Source: Voacanga thouarsii (lineage: Eukaryota; Streptophyta; Magnoliopsida; Gentianales; Apocynaceae). From it: a DNA stretch of 64,000 nt. Where the stretch lies: assembly GCA_026120185.1 (NCBI GenBank), contig JANUWF010002421.1, positions 1,364,001 through 1,428,000 of the forward strand, read 5' to 3'. The notes beneath the pieces are model-generated. The model saw only the letters and a program-made list of their open reading frames with translations. It did no database searches and was not told the origin of the DNA. Positions 22,986 to 36,431 of the stretch are shown piece by piece; the stretch's first letter is position 1, and every line of letters begins with the position of its first letter. Made by a program: the position numbers and the translations under genes.

Positions 22986-24624
22986 ATGACTAGAAATGCA
23001 CTGGTTAGGTGCTATTAAGAAGACTTCTAGACTAAACAATGTAATAATCAAAGGACTAAAACAAGATTAGATGAATAAAGAATGCATTTTGTGAGAAAAT
23101 GATGATTTCTGGACAAATTGTAATCTTGTTCTTGAAATGGATTGTAGATGGTAGCTCTGGTTGAATTAGAGCCATGGATTTTTAGCTAACGGTCTTAGGA
23201 GTATTTGGTACAAATTTGAAGTCATTTGGACTTGTCAATCAAAAGTTATGGCAAAAATACCAAGGCTTGCCATGTGAAGGAAATATGCAGAATTTAAGAA
23301 TTAAATCCATTTATGATTCGCACCATTAAATTAGAGATGAAGGAATGGTGTGAGAAGCCTTGTGGACAACCTATGAACAAAGTGAATAAAGGGATGGAAA
23401 AGGGGATAGATAAGGAAAAAGAATGTGGCTTGAGTATGTGAAGTAATACCTTGCAATGTTCTATGGAAATTGGAAAATGAAGGAAATTATTAATTTCTGT
23501 GTTCATGCATTTGTTTAGCAAGTTATATTGTGATTTCATAGTCATTAATGGAAATGCGAAATGATCATTGATGTAGGCGTATTTCCCTACAAGGATTTTG
23601 TAAGCGTTGAATACACTAGAGTTACAAAATAGCATTACCCATTGTGGGTCCCTTAGATTTTATCTCCCGTTTTTACCTAAGTGTTTTTCTAAGACATTTC
23701 AACATGAACATGTCTCCTTGTTGTTCTCATGAACTTGTGAAGCTCTTGGCCTATTATATCCTTTTTTTTAGCAAAATGTTTCCGATATGATTAAACGCTT
23801 TCTTGATATGGATTAGTGTTTTATTAATATATTCAAGTAAAAGGTTTTTACTTGAATTTGTAGGCATTAAAGGCTAGATTTTAATGTAAATCTTCTTTCT
23901 TATGATTTACACATAAATCTTTTTTACGCCAAAATTTATATTTTTTTACTTCACATGTGTTCCCTAAATTTGGAAATCATATTTTATCATGGGTTTTCTG
24001 GAGAACTCGCAAACGAGTATTTTGTGCAAAACGAATCTGGTTATTAATAAAATGGTGTTTGGAGTGAGGAAATTTTATACGGACACATTTTATGAATCAC
24101 GGTTCTCCTAGCAGTTGGTTTTCCACACTCTGTTATAGCTACAGATTTCTATATCATTTCAAGTACAAGGACTTCCCTCGGTAAAATAGAAAACCATAAA
24201 TATTACAAGTTTTGAACTCTTTTCTTGTTAAAAACTTGAACATGACACTACTACCTGATAAAATATTGTTTCATGATATTTTCTTCAAACTATTTGTTAA
24301 AAACCATGTTTCTTGATATTTTCTTCAAAGTACTCTATAAAACCCTGTTTCATGCTATTTTGTTCATGTTAATTGATAAAGACCGATTGCAAGCTATTTT
24401 CCCCGTAGACATCAGTGGCTGTCGTGAACAACCAATCACAGAACAGTTGCTAATGTGATCGCAGTAGTTCGGAACCGAAGAAATTTTTTTTTATTAAGAC
24501 TACAACAGGTACCCCGTTACTTGCTTTCTTACCCATTTTAATTGACAAACATGCGATCTTTGGGAGGAATTTTTGTTTTTATTTTCCGCCATATGTATAC
24601 TCTTGAATGGCCGAATCCCTATAG
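22986..24624. other. Unassigned non-coding sequence; right part may be a copia 5' LTR
   Basis: I see no supported gene. Because a primer binding site follows at 24625, the right part (perhaps from about 23640) should be the 5' LTR of the copia element at 24625-28500, but I cannot fix its start or its CA end. A minus-strand open frame at 23294-23635 has no recognisable features. Confidence 0.3.
24258..24375. repeat. Three degenerate tandem units of about 40 bases
   Basis: The units read approximately 'gataaaatattgtttcatg', 'gttaaaaaccatgtttcttg' and 'tataaaaccctgtttcatg', each followed by 'atattttcttcaaa' or a close variant. The array lies inside the presumed copia 5' LTR. Confidence 0.55.
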
Positions 24625-24637
24625 TGGTATTAGAGCC
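24625..24637 (+). promoter_or_regulatory. Primer binding site (tRNA-iMet type)
   Basis: TGGTATTAGAGCC differs at one base from TGGTATCAGAGCC, the complement of the 3' end of initiator tRNA-Met used by many plant retrotransposons. It marks the end of a 5' LTR. Confidence 0.65.
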
Positions 24638-26528
24638 ACCATGTTTGTGTTTTAATGGGTTATGTTATGCAATGAAATTGTTTCAAGCATGCTTCTGGGT
24701 ATTGTTAAGTGCTACTGCTTTGTATGTATAGTCTAGGTTTGTGAAAAACGTTTTCACAATGCTTATAGAAATTGTTTCTATATATTTTCTGGGTTCGCAA
24801 ACATTGTTTCTGCGTGTCATGGGTTGTTCTGTATTTTTCCTTGAACAATTTGTATTGTTGATTTAATGGTGATGGTGATCACAGATTGTTGTTAATATGG
24901 ATTAACAAAGAATTAAATCAAAATGGTATTGAATGGTCTGGAAATAACATTGCAATTCAAGAAATTATTTTTTAGAGACTTGTAGTTTCTGGAAAACGAA
25001 TACAAAAGGCAGAAAAAAAAAAAATCTACCCAAGCCGCAACTCACCTGGGGCTTGCTTCTCTTATGGGTTGTCCATTAACATCCTGCCCAGGATGAGTTT
25101 TTGTCCTATATGGATTTGAGATATTAAAAATAAAATAAAATTTCCATTTCGTTTGTCTTATTTCGGTGGCCCACGAAGATTTTTTTTTTTCTTTTTCCAC
25201 TTGCGCCAAAAGTTTTCCAAAAGTTATGTTTTGGGACTAATCAAGATTAATTTCTAATATTGGTTTTGGAAATTAATATATATTATCTAAAATAGTGATT
25301 ATATATATATATATATATATAAGTTTTTTTTTTTATCTTTTCTAATTTTGAGAATAGGTTCTAATAATGATTAGAATTTGTTTGTAACCCATGATTTGGG
25401 ATAAAAGTATTTTTTTTCAAAATAGGATTATGGACGCACAAGTTTTAAAAATCTTGATTTTGGCCCAGAATTTTTCCAAAATTCAATTTTAGACCCAAAG
25501 CTTTCCAAAATGCTAGTTTTGGATGTTTGTGCATTGAATGCTTTATGCTTATTGTTTAAACATGTTTCATTGGCATGGTGGATGGTTATGGATTTAGACC
25601 AAATATATATGCACATGCATTATTTAACGTTTTGGTTTTAATTAAATAGGATCTGCATGTCCTGCCTCTCTAAAATTATTATATAATTCTTTTCTCATCT
25701 AACTTCCTCGAATGTAACTCGATGCTTCTCTAGTTAGGAATTTTATATAATTAGATTACATATGTTAGATAGAGATAGAATTATTTTATTTTGGAAACGG
25801 TGACCAAAACAAGGCGAGAGGGTAAGATATTCTGCTTAAATCATGCATCAATACATAAGGTTGACCATATTAATTTCCTTTACAACTTGAGGAAATTAAT
25901 TTAGAAAAGTCCATAACCATACCACGCAGTTGTCTATTACCATGTTTATCAATTTTATGCTGCTTATTGATAAAATTTATGCATGTAAAAAATGGTCAGA
26001 CAACCAAAAAGAATAAATGCCTTCCATTAATATAGTAAGAACGATAGTCATTTTTCGAGACCAGGTTGTTGGGCTAACCCAAGCCGACTTGACATCGAGT
26101 ATGTTCAAGCTATGGAATTAAATTCCTAATTAATGGGTCGGGTTTAACTAAATTTCTTTATCCTGATTAGGCTAACTCAAGCATAAAGAAGATTAGAGGA
26201 AATATCGGGTTAGCTGAAAAGCTTTTAGATTAAAAGATGTTAATCACCCAATGATCTGGTAATTACATTGGATGTAATTGGTATTGGATACCTACCATTG
26301 AACTCAAGGGTGGCTTCTTGGGCAAACCCAAGGTTATTCTTGAGGAATTTGGATACCGGTCCACTAAGAAAGCTTCCAACGGGCTTTTCCAAATCAATAG
26401 TGGGAGCTATTGGTTTCAGTAAAATAGTGAAACAACAATGCGATTAATTAAAGACCTAACTATTTGCATTACATGTGCATATACAAGTAGCTAATATTCT
26501 CTATATTTACGTCTGGGTCACGTGCATC
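24638..26528 (+). other. Copia 5' leader, non-coding
   Basis: About 1.9 kb lie between the primer site and the first gag ATG, long for copia. The stretch includes an AT microsatellite (25300-25321), T-runs near 25180, and a block near 26060-26230 where GGGCTAACCCAAGCC-like phrases recur. An undetected insertion may lengthen it. I see no coding frame. Confidence 0.4.
25300..25321. repeat. (AT)n microsatellite
   Basis: About eleven AT units in the copia leader. Confidence 0.9.
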
Positions 26529-28500
26529 ATGTCAACTAACCTAAACCTTCGTAGCATCTTGGAAACCAACAAACTCACTGAATCGAACTATCTCGACTGG
26601 TATCAAAATTTGAGAATTGTTCTCAAATTAGAAATGTTACTCTACGTGCTAGATGCTCCTATTCCGCCACCTCCAGCCCAAGATGCTCATGCTGATAAGA
26701 ATGCTATTCACAAAAAGCACTAAGAAAATAGTGAAACAGCAACTTGTATTATGTTGGCGTCAATGTCTCCTGAGCTACAAAAACAACATGAGCATATGGA
26801 TGCTCAAATGATTATTCTCCATCTGAGAGAGCTGTTTGATCAACAATTAAGAACAGAAAGATATGAGATCTCTAAAGAACTATTCTGATCTAAGATGGCT
26901 GAATGTGCTTCTGTGGCCACTCATAGGCTGAAGATGTTGGGCTTGTTAGAGAAGCTTGCCTCTCTTGGGTTTATAAAGGACAATGAATTAAGTATTGACT
27001 TAATTCTCCAATCTTTACCTAAAAGTTTTTTACAATTTGTGATCAACTATCAGATGAACAAAATTAAGTCCACTATTCTTGAACTAATCAATCTTCTCAA
27101 AACTGCGAAGTCCTCCTTGAAGAAGGAATCCAATGCAGTCTTGATGATAAAATCTTCTTCTTCTAAGAAGAAATTTCCTAAGAAGAAGAAGAAGGCCCCT
27201 ACTAAGCCCAAAGGTGGTGTGAAGAAGAAGTACGCAGCCACTAAAGGCCTATGCCATCACTATGGCAAAATGGGCCATTGGAGATGCAAGTGCAAGGCTT
27301 ACTTGGAGATCATGAAGGAGAGGAAGAAGAAAGAGAAGCTTACAGGTGCTTCTACTTCTACTCCTGGTATGTTTATGATTGAGATAAATATTGCATTTAG
27401 AAATGAGATATGGGTATTGGATACCAGATGTGGATCTCATTTATGCAATAATTTGCTGGGACTAAAGGACAGTAAAAGGTGTGAGAAGGGCGACGTGAAC
27501 CTACGTACTACAAATGTAGCAAAAGTTGTTGCACTTGTCGTGGGGACTTGCGAGTTATACCTACCTTCTGGATTAGTTTTAGAATTTCAAAACTATTATT
27601 GTGTACTAGTTTTGTTGAAAAATATTATCTCAGTTGCACGTTTAGATTTATATGGATTTCATTTAATTTTTAAGAATAAATTTTGTTCTTTTTCATCGAA
27701 TGATATCCACTATAGTTCTGCAACTTTGGTTAGCGGTTTATATATTCTAGAAATAGATGATGCAATTCTCAATATAAATAATAAGAAACCAAAGATTGAT
27801 AACCCAAATACCTCTTACTTATGGCATTGTCTTTTGGGCCATGTAAACGAGAATAGTGTTTCTAAGTTACACAAGCTTGGTGATTTAGAGTCATTCGATT
27901 ATAAATCATATGGCACTTGCGAGTCTTGTTTACCAAGTAAAATGGCTAAAACTCATTTTTCTAGAAAAGGAGAAAAGGCAAAAGAGTTATTAGAACTCAT
28001 ACATTCTAATGTATGTGGCCAAATGTCTATACAATTAATAGGAGGTTATAATTATTTCATAACCTTTATCAATGATTATTCACGATATGGATATTGTATT
28101 TAATGAAATACAAATGTGAAGCTTTTGAAAATTTCAAAGACTTCAAGAATGTAGTAGAGAAACAACATGGTAAAAGTATTAAAACTCTAAAATTAGATCG
28201 AGGGAATGAATACTTAAGCCAAAAGTTTCAGGGTTATCTTAGAGATAATGGGATATTATCTCAATGAACTCCATCACATACATCTCAACATAACGGTGTA
28301 TCTGAGAGAAGGAATCGAACCCTTCTAGACATGGTATAGACCATGATGGCTTCTGCAGACTTGACAAAATTGTTTTGGGGGTACGCACTAGAGACTTCTG
28401 TTTATATTCTAAATAGAGTTCCGTTAAAAATAGTTGATACCACCCCATTTGAGATATTTTTTGGTATGAAACCAAAGTTATCTCAATTAACCCCATAATG
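26529..28500 (+). pseudogene. Ty1/copia gag-protease-integrase polyprotein, decayed and truncated
   Basis: Gag opens at ATG 26529 (MSTNLNLRSILETNKL) and breaks at a TAA near 26722; a second open frame runs 26895-28103. It holds a Lys-rich segment, a CCHC knuckle at 27252-27293 in which the second Cys is Tyr (CHHYGKMGHWRCKC), a protease motif at 27420 with D-T-R instead of D-T/S-G, and the integrase HHCC region (LWHCLLGH then CESC) at about 27820-27935. The integrase core continues in another frame with Asp in INDYSRYG, Asp in LKLDRGNEY and Glu in NGVSERRNRT. Protein signal ends near 28500, so reverse transcriptase and RNase H are absent. In copia elements integrase precedes reverse transcriptase, which fits a truncation after integrase. 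Confidence 0.85.
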
Positions 28501-29099
28501 TTATCAAATAACATTTTGAGTACTTAATCCTCTATTGTGTGTGGCCTATTAGGTTTTCCAATCTATTAGTAGCGAGTATGAATTAGTCTAAACGTCTTTG
28601 ATATTAATAATCCTTAATTATTTAGAATTAACCTATTAATTCTAAATAGGATTGGTTTATTAATTCATCAATTAATAAACTCATATTCAGCGGATCATGA
28701 GTAATATCTAGCAACACATTATGATCACCCAATATTCTGGGAAGTCAAGTGGCTTGATATGAACCATTCAATAACAAACTACATTACAATAAATTCATTT
28801 CACCATATAATAACTCATTCGGTTTGGAGTACGGAATTAGTACCAACTCTCTCCAGAATATAAAACAATTACAACCCGAATATAATAGTACTTGTACCAG
28901 GTATCTACTACTATACATGTGTATCAATTGAAACTATTTCCAATACACAATCACCTTGGCTAAAGATTTCACTAGTAGTAATTCCAACAAGTGGTTGTGA
29001 GATATTCGCCCCTACTATTAGGAGTAGTGAATCTTTTATTGACCCTCTCAACTACATTTATTTACCTTATATTGTTCCCAATTTTCATCCCGTAGGCAG
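28501..29099. other. Non-coding copia-like debris left of the chromovirus LTR
   Basis: AT-rich sequence with phrases resembling minus-strand copia LTRs (for example 'gatcatgagtaatatctagc' near 28697). No gene or clear boundary is visible. Confidence 0.3.
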
Positions 29100-31453
29100 T
29101 GTAACACCCCACTACCTACGCCCCTTATAGGGCTTGGGATACCGTCCCATCTACATGACAAAGGGTCTTTATAACTAGGACACACAAATAAATAAAATAA
29201 AAAATTCAAAATTAAACCTATTACAACCCAAGAAATACATAAATAAGTTCTAAAAATAAATAAATATCTACTAAAGTCTCTCAAATGATATACATAGGAA
29301 AAGCAATAAGTCTTCAAAATATAAGCAATCTCTAATCAATAACATTCACAGTAGGACTAATATGAAAACATGGTATAAAAGGTGGAAGGATATAAATCTC
29401 AGTGAGCCCGTGTATACTTTGAGTGTTTCAGGTAAAATAGTTCATGTATGCAAGTTGAGAAATTTTCATAAAAGAAAGTGTTGGCAAGTCCTAAATAAAT
29501 TTCACAAATGAAGAGTGGTGTTTTCCTTTCAAATCATACATCTATACAATAAATATAACCATATAAATGAGGTAACCAATGCACCACACTTTGTGCACCA
29601 TGACAATATAATGTTCAGGATGCCACACTTTGTGCATACTGACACAAGGTAGGTGTACGGCCTACCGAGTGAGATACTCCTCCATCTCTACACCCAAACC
29701 TAGCAGTTGTCCATTCTGAGAATACACAATCCACTTGACAGAACTTGCTAGCTGGGATCGGTATGACCTACAGGATTGGCATCCTATCTGTGAAGTACTC
29801 ACCCCTTAGAAGTGGCCACCTACTGAGAGACTTATCCTAACCCTTCAAAAACTAGTCCTAGTTGTCTACCCTTATTGAGTACTCAACGTTGTGTTCGTCT
29901 CACTTGGGAAAAGAAAGATCATACATTACTTCTCGTTGAAATAGTAATTATGGTTTCCAAAATTCTTGTCAAAGTTGGGTTTCAGGAAAAGTTTGGCATT
30001 TTGTATAAAATTGCTTATTTAACGTTAAATGGTTTCCTTGACTGAAAAGGAAAGGAAAATTGTCCATAATTGTATTTATAGTACAAAAAGTCATATACAT
30101 TGAGCTTGACTTGCCAAGGTAACTTTGGTTTTCAAACAACTTTATGCAGGAACTTATTTGATCTTTTGCTCTTCTAGGGTACAAAAGTCTTCCAAGGTAA
30201 TTCAGACCAACCTAACCCCGCCAGGGGTAAATACAATGTATAAGACAAACATCCAGACAATACTTGCCTTAAATAATTAATTCTTAGGTCAACTAGCCAC
30301 AATCAATATCTTATGATGACAACAATGCCTTAAACTTTAATACTAATTGATAAAGTATTTTAAAAATAAAATTTGTTTTATAAGTTAAAGTAAATATGTG
30401 TTATAAATAATAAATTATAGTTTTAACTATATATTACCAAAATAATAAATAATGAGTAATACTGATAATAAATAAAATTTGTAATAAATAATGGATAATA
30501 ATAAATCCTAAATAATATTGGTAATATATAATATTTAAATAAATTATTCTTAATTTTAATTAATAAATAATAACAAATAAAACTAATAATAAATAAATTA
30601 TTATAATATGAATAACATTTATGAGTGTAGATAAAAGTTTTAGTAAGGCTATCCAATAATATAATGATTTTAAAACTCATTTGATATTAATTAAACCTAA
30701 TATTTTATTATTTACATTGGATAAAAATATTTTATTTATTTAACTAATAAAATAATAATATTTTAAATAATCTTCTATTTCGAACATACTTAATGTTTTT
30801 CGAACGTACTTAATGTTTTTTGAATTTTGTAAATAAAATAAAACAATAATATTAATTATATTAATAATAATAATGATAGTAAGAATAATTCTAAAAATAA
30901 TAAAAGTAGTTTTTACAATAATTTTTATTGCTAGAGAAAATCCACGTACATATTCATACACCCAAGGATTCAACAAATAACATGTTAATCTATCCAAGAA
31001 CATAGACTTGAATTAATATATATTACAACAAGAATGATAATCTATTATGCATAATATTATCTATGGCTTTATTGAAAAACAATATCATGAAGGCCTAATA
31101 AACAATGGTGACATAATGTCTAGCATGGATCAAGATATCCATAATGCTCTTAATCATAATGAACATATAGTGATTCTAAAGAATAATCCATAAGTCACAA
31201 CACTCATTCCAATTCTCATGTCTTAAATCCATTTTCTTTACCCATACACATATCTTCGACCCCACTTTACTCAATCAACTTATCATCATTTAAGAGTTTT
31301 GATTTTTGGAATTTAAAGAGGAGATCAAGAATGAAATACTTGATTTGATGAATGTTTGATGAAGGTCTCACCTTACTTAGTGGAGGCCTTTAAGTGCTTG
31401 ATGGATTTGATGATCCGAAAATTGTCCATTGTTGTTCATCACCATTTCGGCCA

Positions 31454-31512
31454 AGAGAGAGGGAGAGAGTGAGAGAGGAAAGAATGAGTGTAAGAAGAGA
31501 TGATTATATAGA
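31454..31512 (-). promoter_or_regulatory. Candidate LTR promoter in unit B
   Basis: On the minus strand TCTATATAATCA (31512-31501) is followed by a CT-rich run (31480-31454), the same order as in the sister LTRs. Confidence 0.48.
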
Positions 31513-33092
31513 AGTTGAAGAAAAGAAAAAGAGCAAGAAGATTGCTCTAATGTACCTTTTTAGTGTTCTTCGAGTCTTCAACAAAAAAGGGCGGTTTGAT
31601 CCGATTGAAGATTCAACTTTGTGTGTTTTGGTGTTATAAAGTGTACCAATGAAGAATATAGGTTGAATTCTAATGGTTTAGAGAGTTTGGGAGGGATTAG
31701 AGATGTTTATAAGTGACTTAGGCTCGAAGATGTGTAATGTTTGTTCTTGGTGTTCTTAACAGAGTGATTTTTGGTGTTTATAAGGAATTTTCGTGTGTGC
31801 TATGTGATTGATGGCCCAACGGCCTAGCTTAGGGGGAGCTTTTGGTTATCCAAGAATAAGAGAGAGAATTTCAGCTTTTTCAAAATTTAAATTGAGAGAA
31901 AAATGGAGTTGTTTGAGTTATAGGATTGGGTAATGGTGTTTGCTCTTGGAAGGTTTCTTGTCCTTTAATGGTGTATGGCTGAACTAGCTATGTTTCAACC
32001 AAGGAATGGAGACTTGTTTCAGGCTTAGGTTGGCTGAAATTGGCTCTGGAATGGTAGAGAATTTTTTGATTTTATCAACTATCTAAATGAGTGTTTTAAT
32101 GAAACAAAATCTAGAATTTTAATTTGAAGTTTGAATAAATTTGGATATAGTGAAGATATGAGTGTTTTGAGGTATGTTAATGGTGTCCTATTGTTCAAGG
32201 TAGGTGAAGAAGCCAAGAGGTTCTGTCCTTGGCTATTAGAGGGCTGAAATTTGGTGAAATTTACTGAAGAATTTCGGCCTTAGCATGAAGAGGCAAAGCT
32301 AGAAAAAAAAAATTCTGATTTTGAAGCTCAAGAACACTTAGAATTGAAATGGTTTTGGTGCAGAATTTTGGGTCCACATTGGAACTATATTGTAGATGGA
32401 ATTTAAGGGTGTTTGAAGGTCTGTTAATGGTGATTTTCCAGCCATCATCTTGAAGAAGAAAGGTGAAAGTTCCAGCTGTTCATGTGCTCGAATAGATGGC
32501 TTCAAATCATGTTTAAGGTTGCTAGTTTGCTGGGAAAAAAATTCTGGTTTGGCATTGTTTGTGAAGCTGCGAAAATTTAAGGCATTTCAGCCTTCATCCT
32601 CACACAAGATGGTTGGTTCCTTGCAAGAATTGTGTAGGGAAGCGTGCTGAATTTTTTCTAAAACAACTTTGAAGGAAATCTGGAAAATTTTGCAGATTTT
32701 TAACTAAAACAAGAACAAGAAGAAGATGATGTTCTTGAAGAAATAGTTACGGTCTTTTAATTAAAATCTCTACCTATTATTCCTTCTCATTTTCGGCCAA
32801 CCTCTTATCCCATAAGAGCAGGGATTTTCTAAATTCCTAGCAAGAAATTATCCAAGAATTTTATGGATATAAAAATGAATTAAAGATTTAGAAATAATTT
32901 AAATTCAAAGAGGTTAGGATAAGGCTTGCAAAAATAATGGAGACAAGAATTCTTTTAAAATTCTTTTTAGGACAAGACCACATGGTTAAGACATTACCTT
33001 TGTGTCTTTCTTAAGACAACATTCCTAACTTTAAGGAATACCAGAAAAAAGAAAATTCAAACATGGGTTAAGATAAATATAAATGAAACTTA

Positions 33093-33160
33093 AGTGATGG
33101 GTTTTGAACTCAAGACCTTAGAGATTAATTTACAAAGCTCTAGCCACTTAACCACACTAA
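33093..33160 (-). repeat. tRNA-like module in LTR of unit B
   Basis: Minus-strand A-box match TGGTTAAGTGGCTAGAG (33154-33138) and B-box match GAGTTCAAAACCC (33111-33099), about 249 bases from the LTR 5' end. Confidence 0.6.
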
Positions 33161-33403
33161 CTCTTGTTTTAATTTTCTCAGCCAAGTATTCTTCTTATCT
33201 AAACTTCAAGCCATCTTCTTATTTCGACCTCAAGCAAAATTACTTTTTTATTCTTTCCACTTAACAAGCACAAATAAATCATATAACCTATAAACCACAA
33301 TTCTAAGGCACACAGAATCATTCAAGAGATATATTTTATGCATGATGACATGATATGCATCACATCCCTCTTACTCTAGGGTAGGTTTAGATGGGATTTT
33401 ATA

Positions 33404-33417
33404 TCCTCCCCTCCTTA
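33404..33417 (-). promoter_or_regulatory. Polypurine tract of unit B
   Basis: Minus-strand TAAGGAGGGGAGGA abuts the LTR. It is identical to the tract of element A and matches that of unit C. Confidence 0.8.
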
Positions 33418-34950
33418 GAAGAATTTCGTCCCAAAATTCAGGTATATCTTTATCTCGTGTCGGGATATTTTCGCTTCACCCATTTTCTGTTTTCCACGTA
33501 GCATCTTGAGTGTTATGATGCTCCCATTGTACCTTTACCATAAGAATCTACTTATTCCGGAGAGTCTTAATACTTCGGTCTAAAATTTTCACGGGTTTCT
33601 CCACATAACTTAAGTTGGGTTGCAATACCAACGGTTCGTCATTCAAAGCATGTCTAGTGTAGGCATTATACTTCTTCAACTGAGACACATAGAATACATC
33701 GTATATTCCCATCCACCCATATGATAAATCCAGTCGATACACCACCGGTCCAATCCTTTCTGTTATTGAAAACGGTTCTAAATACCTTAGATTCAACTTC
33801 CCACCTTTCGGATGCTTCAAAATTCCACTACTCAGAGTCAACCATAAAAACATACTCTCTCCTACTTGAAATTCCAACTCCTTTCGCCTATTATCTGCGT
33901 AACTTTTTTGTTAGCTTTGAGCTGCTTTCAACCTTTCTCTGATCAGCTTCACCTTATCTGCCATTTCCTGAACGCAGACTTCCCTAGACTTGTTTATGTG
34001 GCTGTTTTCTGACCAACTCCAGTATAGAGGTACTTGACATTTACGTCCGTACAATGCTTCATACGGGGCTATTCTAATTGAAGATTGGTAGCTATTGTTG
34101 TAAGCTAATTCTGCATACAGTACACATTCAATCCACTTATCCCTGAAATCCAATATACAAGCTCTTAAGATATCTTCCAATATCTAAATAACCCTTTTTG
34201 ACTAACCATCGATTTGCAAGTGTGCCGTCGTACTGAACTTCAAATCAAAACCTATCGATTCTTGAAACTTGCCCCAAAATCAGGATGTAAACCTCAGGTC
34301 TCAGTCGGACACGACACGTGAAAGTACTCTATGATATCTGACTATCTCTCGCACATATGTTTGAGCTAACTTCTCTATTAAATCCCTTATGTTCACCGGT
34401 ATAAAGTGCGTTGACTTAGTCAATCTGTCTACCACTACCCATATGGTGTCCTTTTAGGTCCTTGCCATAGGGAGTTCAGTAACGAAGTCCATGGTCACCT
34501 CTTGCCATTTTCACTCTAGTATTGGCAATGGTTGCAATAATCCTGCCAATTTTTTGTGCTCCTCTTTAACTTTCTGACAGGTCAAACTTGTGGAGACATA
34601 CTTCACCACGTTCTTCGTCATTTCGGGCCACCAATAAACTTTCTTCAGGTCTTGATACATTTTTACTTCTCCTGGATGAATAGTGTACTTACTTTCATGT
34701 GCCTTTTCCAAAATCTTATCCTTCAGCTGTTACTCATCAAGCTCAGACAAACGATCTCAAAAATACTTTACTCTTGTCTCGTCCTGCTGAAAATCACTAC
34801 CTTACCATTTATGTTCTTTGTCCTTGTAAAGTTGAAACTCTGTATTGCTTTGCTGAGCTTTGATGTTTTCTCGCCTTAGATCTAATGTAAATCTCAGATT
34901 GCTAATAATAATCCTCTCTTCTTACATTTCTGTCTTTCTATCTAACACCT
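33418..34950 (-). pseudogene. Unit B integrase with C-terminal chromodomain
   Basis: Read on the minus strand, a zinc-binding part (HESKY, then SLTCQKVKEEHKK, at about 34710-34560) precedes the core with D in TMDFVTELP and D in VVSD near 34300. Then come the conserved YEALYGRKCQVPLYWSW block (about 34050) and a GPF-like segment. The chromodomain-like end (PVKILDRSIKTLRNK, then WEHHNTQDATW) reaches about 33460. In chromoviruses the chromodomain is thought to direct integration to heterochromatin. Several TAG/TAA codons interrupt it (for example at 34498, LE*KWQ), so it is inactive. Confidence 0.85.
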
Positions 34951-36200
34951 CTTCAACTGCCTGAATATCTTGCACTCTCAGTCTACCTATTTTGACTTTA
35001 TGACTCAGGACATCAGCAACAACGTTGGCCTTTTCTGGGGTGGTAGTTGATAGGATAACAATATTCCTCCAAAAAATCTATCCATCTCTACTGCCTTAAA
35101 TTCAAGTCCATCTAGGTAAAAATATACTTCATGCTCTTGTGGTCGGTGAACACTTCATACTCAGCTCCATACAAGTAATGCTGCCATTTCTTTAAAGCAA
35201 ATGCAATAGCAGCCAGCTCTAAATCATGAGTCAGATAATTAACTTCGTGAGTTATAGGCTATTACCTTTCTATCCCGCATCAATACCGCTCCCAAACCTT
35301 TCTTTGAAGCATTAGTATACAAAGTTGAGGGTTTATCTCCGTCTGGAAAACTCAGCACTGGAGCCATCATTAACCTTCATTTCAATGCTTGGAAACTCTT
35401 CTCGTATTTCTCACTCCAAATAAAGGGTACAACATTTCTCAACAAATGAGTCATAGGTGATGCTAGCGTTGAGAACCCATTAATAAACTGCCTGTAATAG
35501 TCGGCCAATCCCAAGAAGCTTCTAATCTTACTGATGTTCTCTGGTTGCTTCCAGTCTAAAATTTCTTCAACTTTTGCTGGGCCTACCTTGATTCCATCCT
35601 TGGTCACCACATGGCCAAGAAACGACACATTGTCCAGCCAGAATTTGCACTTGCTAAATTTGGCATAAAGCTTGTGCTTTCTTAGCTTTATCAATACCAA
35701 CTTTAGATTCTTTGCATGATCCTCTAGACTCTTGGAGTATATAAGTATATCATCAATGAATACCACCACGAACTTATCCAGGTAGGGATGGAAAACTTGA
35801 TGCATCAAATCCATAAACACCGCTGGTGCATTAGTCACCCCAAAAGGAATCACTATGAACTAGTAGTGACCATATCTTATGTTGAAGTATGTCTTGGGTA
35901 TATGCTCCTCCTTTATCCGCACTTGATAATATCCCTGCCTCAAGTCCAGTTTGGAATAACAACTAGAACTTTGCAATTGGTCGAACAACTTATCAATTAA
36001 CGATAGAGGATATTTCTTCTAGATGGTCAGATTGTTCAACCCCCTATAGTCGATACACAACCTTAAACTCCCGTCCTTCTTTTTCACAAATAGCACTGGA
36101 GCTCCCCAAGGTGACATGCTATGTCTTATGTAACCTTGTTTCACCAATTCCTCTAGCTGCTTCTTTAGTTCCTTCAACTCTATCGGTGACATCCAATATG
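34951..36200 (-). pseudogene. Unit B reverse transcriptase-RNase H
   Basis: On the minus strand reverse transcriptase begins near 36190 ([17 protein letters not shown]). It contains the [15 protein letters not shown] block, [14 protein letters not shown], and the catalytic box [11 protein letters not shown] at about 35740, intact as FIDD. The longest clean stretch is 35853-35377. RNase H begins near 35330, where the first catalytic Asp is replaced by Asn ([12 protein letters not shown] instead of YTDAS). Further RNase H sequence is broken by frameshifts. Stops include TAG after LTI (35 codons into the conserved part) and after GHY. This is the least damaged reverse transcriptase core of the three units. 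Confidence 0.85.
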
Positions 36201-36431
36201 GGTTTCAGGATATAGGTTCCGCTCCTGGAATTAGAACTATGGTGAAGTCAACTTCTCAGTTGGGAGGAAAAGAAGTGAGTTTTGTAGGAAACCCACTGAA
36301 ATTTTTTTTTACTACTTTAGGTTGTAGTTGTCAATAGATAAGACTACCAAATCTCCCTCTAAGCTCTCTTTCACCACTTCAATCTTACAATTCTGCATAT
36401 ACGGATCTGCTTGCACCATTTTTCCCAACGA
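36201..36431 (-). pseudogene. Unit B protease fragment, cut at the B-C fusion
   Basis: Minus-strand sequence matching the protease of element A and unit C (LGKMVQADPYMQNCKIEV) can be followed up to about 36428. The sequence 5' of it, including the D-P-G active site and all of gag, is absent. The region between protease and reverse transcriptase is shorter than in C and poorly preserved. The break coincides with the start of unit C on the other strand. Confidence 0.65.

Larger units (their letters stand above)
29100..33403 (-). mobile_element. Chromovirus unit B, 3' LTR (4.3 kb)
   Basis: The left end is TGTAACACCCC. The right end is decayed to TTTTATA where sister copies have TTTCACA, and a polypurine tract and pol follow on the minus strand. 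At 4304 bases it matches the other copies in size. It carries the palindrome (29875-29886), TATA and GA tract (31454-31512) and tRNA-like module (33093-33160). It has diverged from the LTRs of element A more than those have from each other, so it is older. Left flank GGCAG has no partner. Confidence 0.88.

Noticed and set aside
23294..23635. Minus-strand open frame of 113 residues
   Set aside because: No motif or homologous copy is recognisable, it lies in unassigned AT-rich sequence, and such lengths occur by chance in 64 kb.
30423..31003. Minus-strand frames rich in Ile/Tyr/Asn
   Set aside because: They reflect AT-rich LTR sequence, not membrane proteins.
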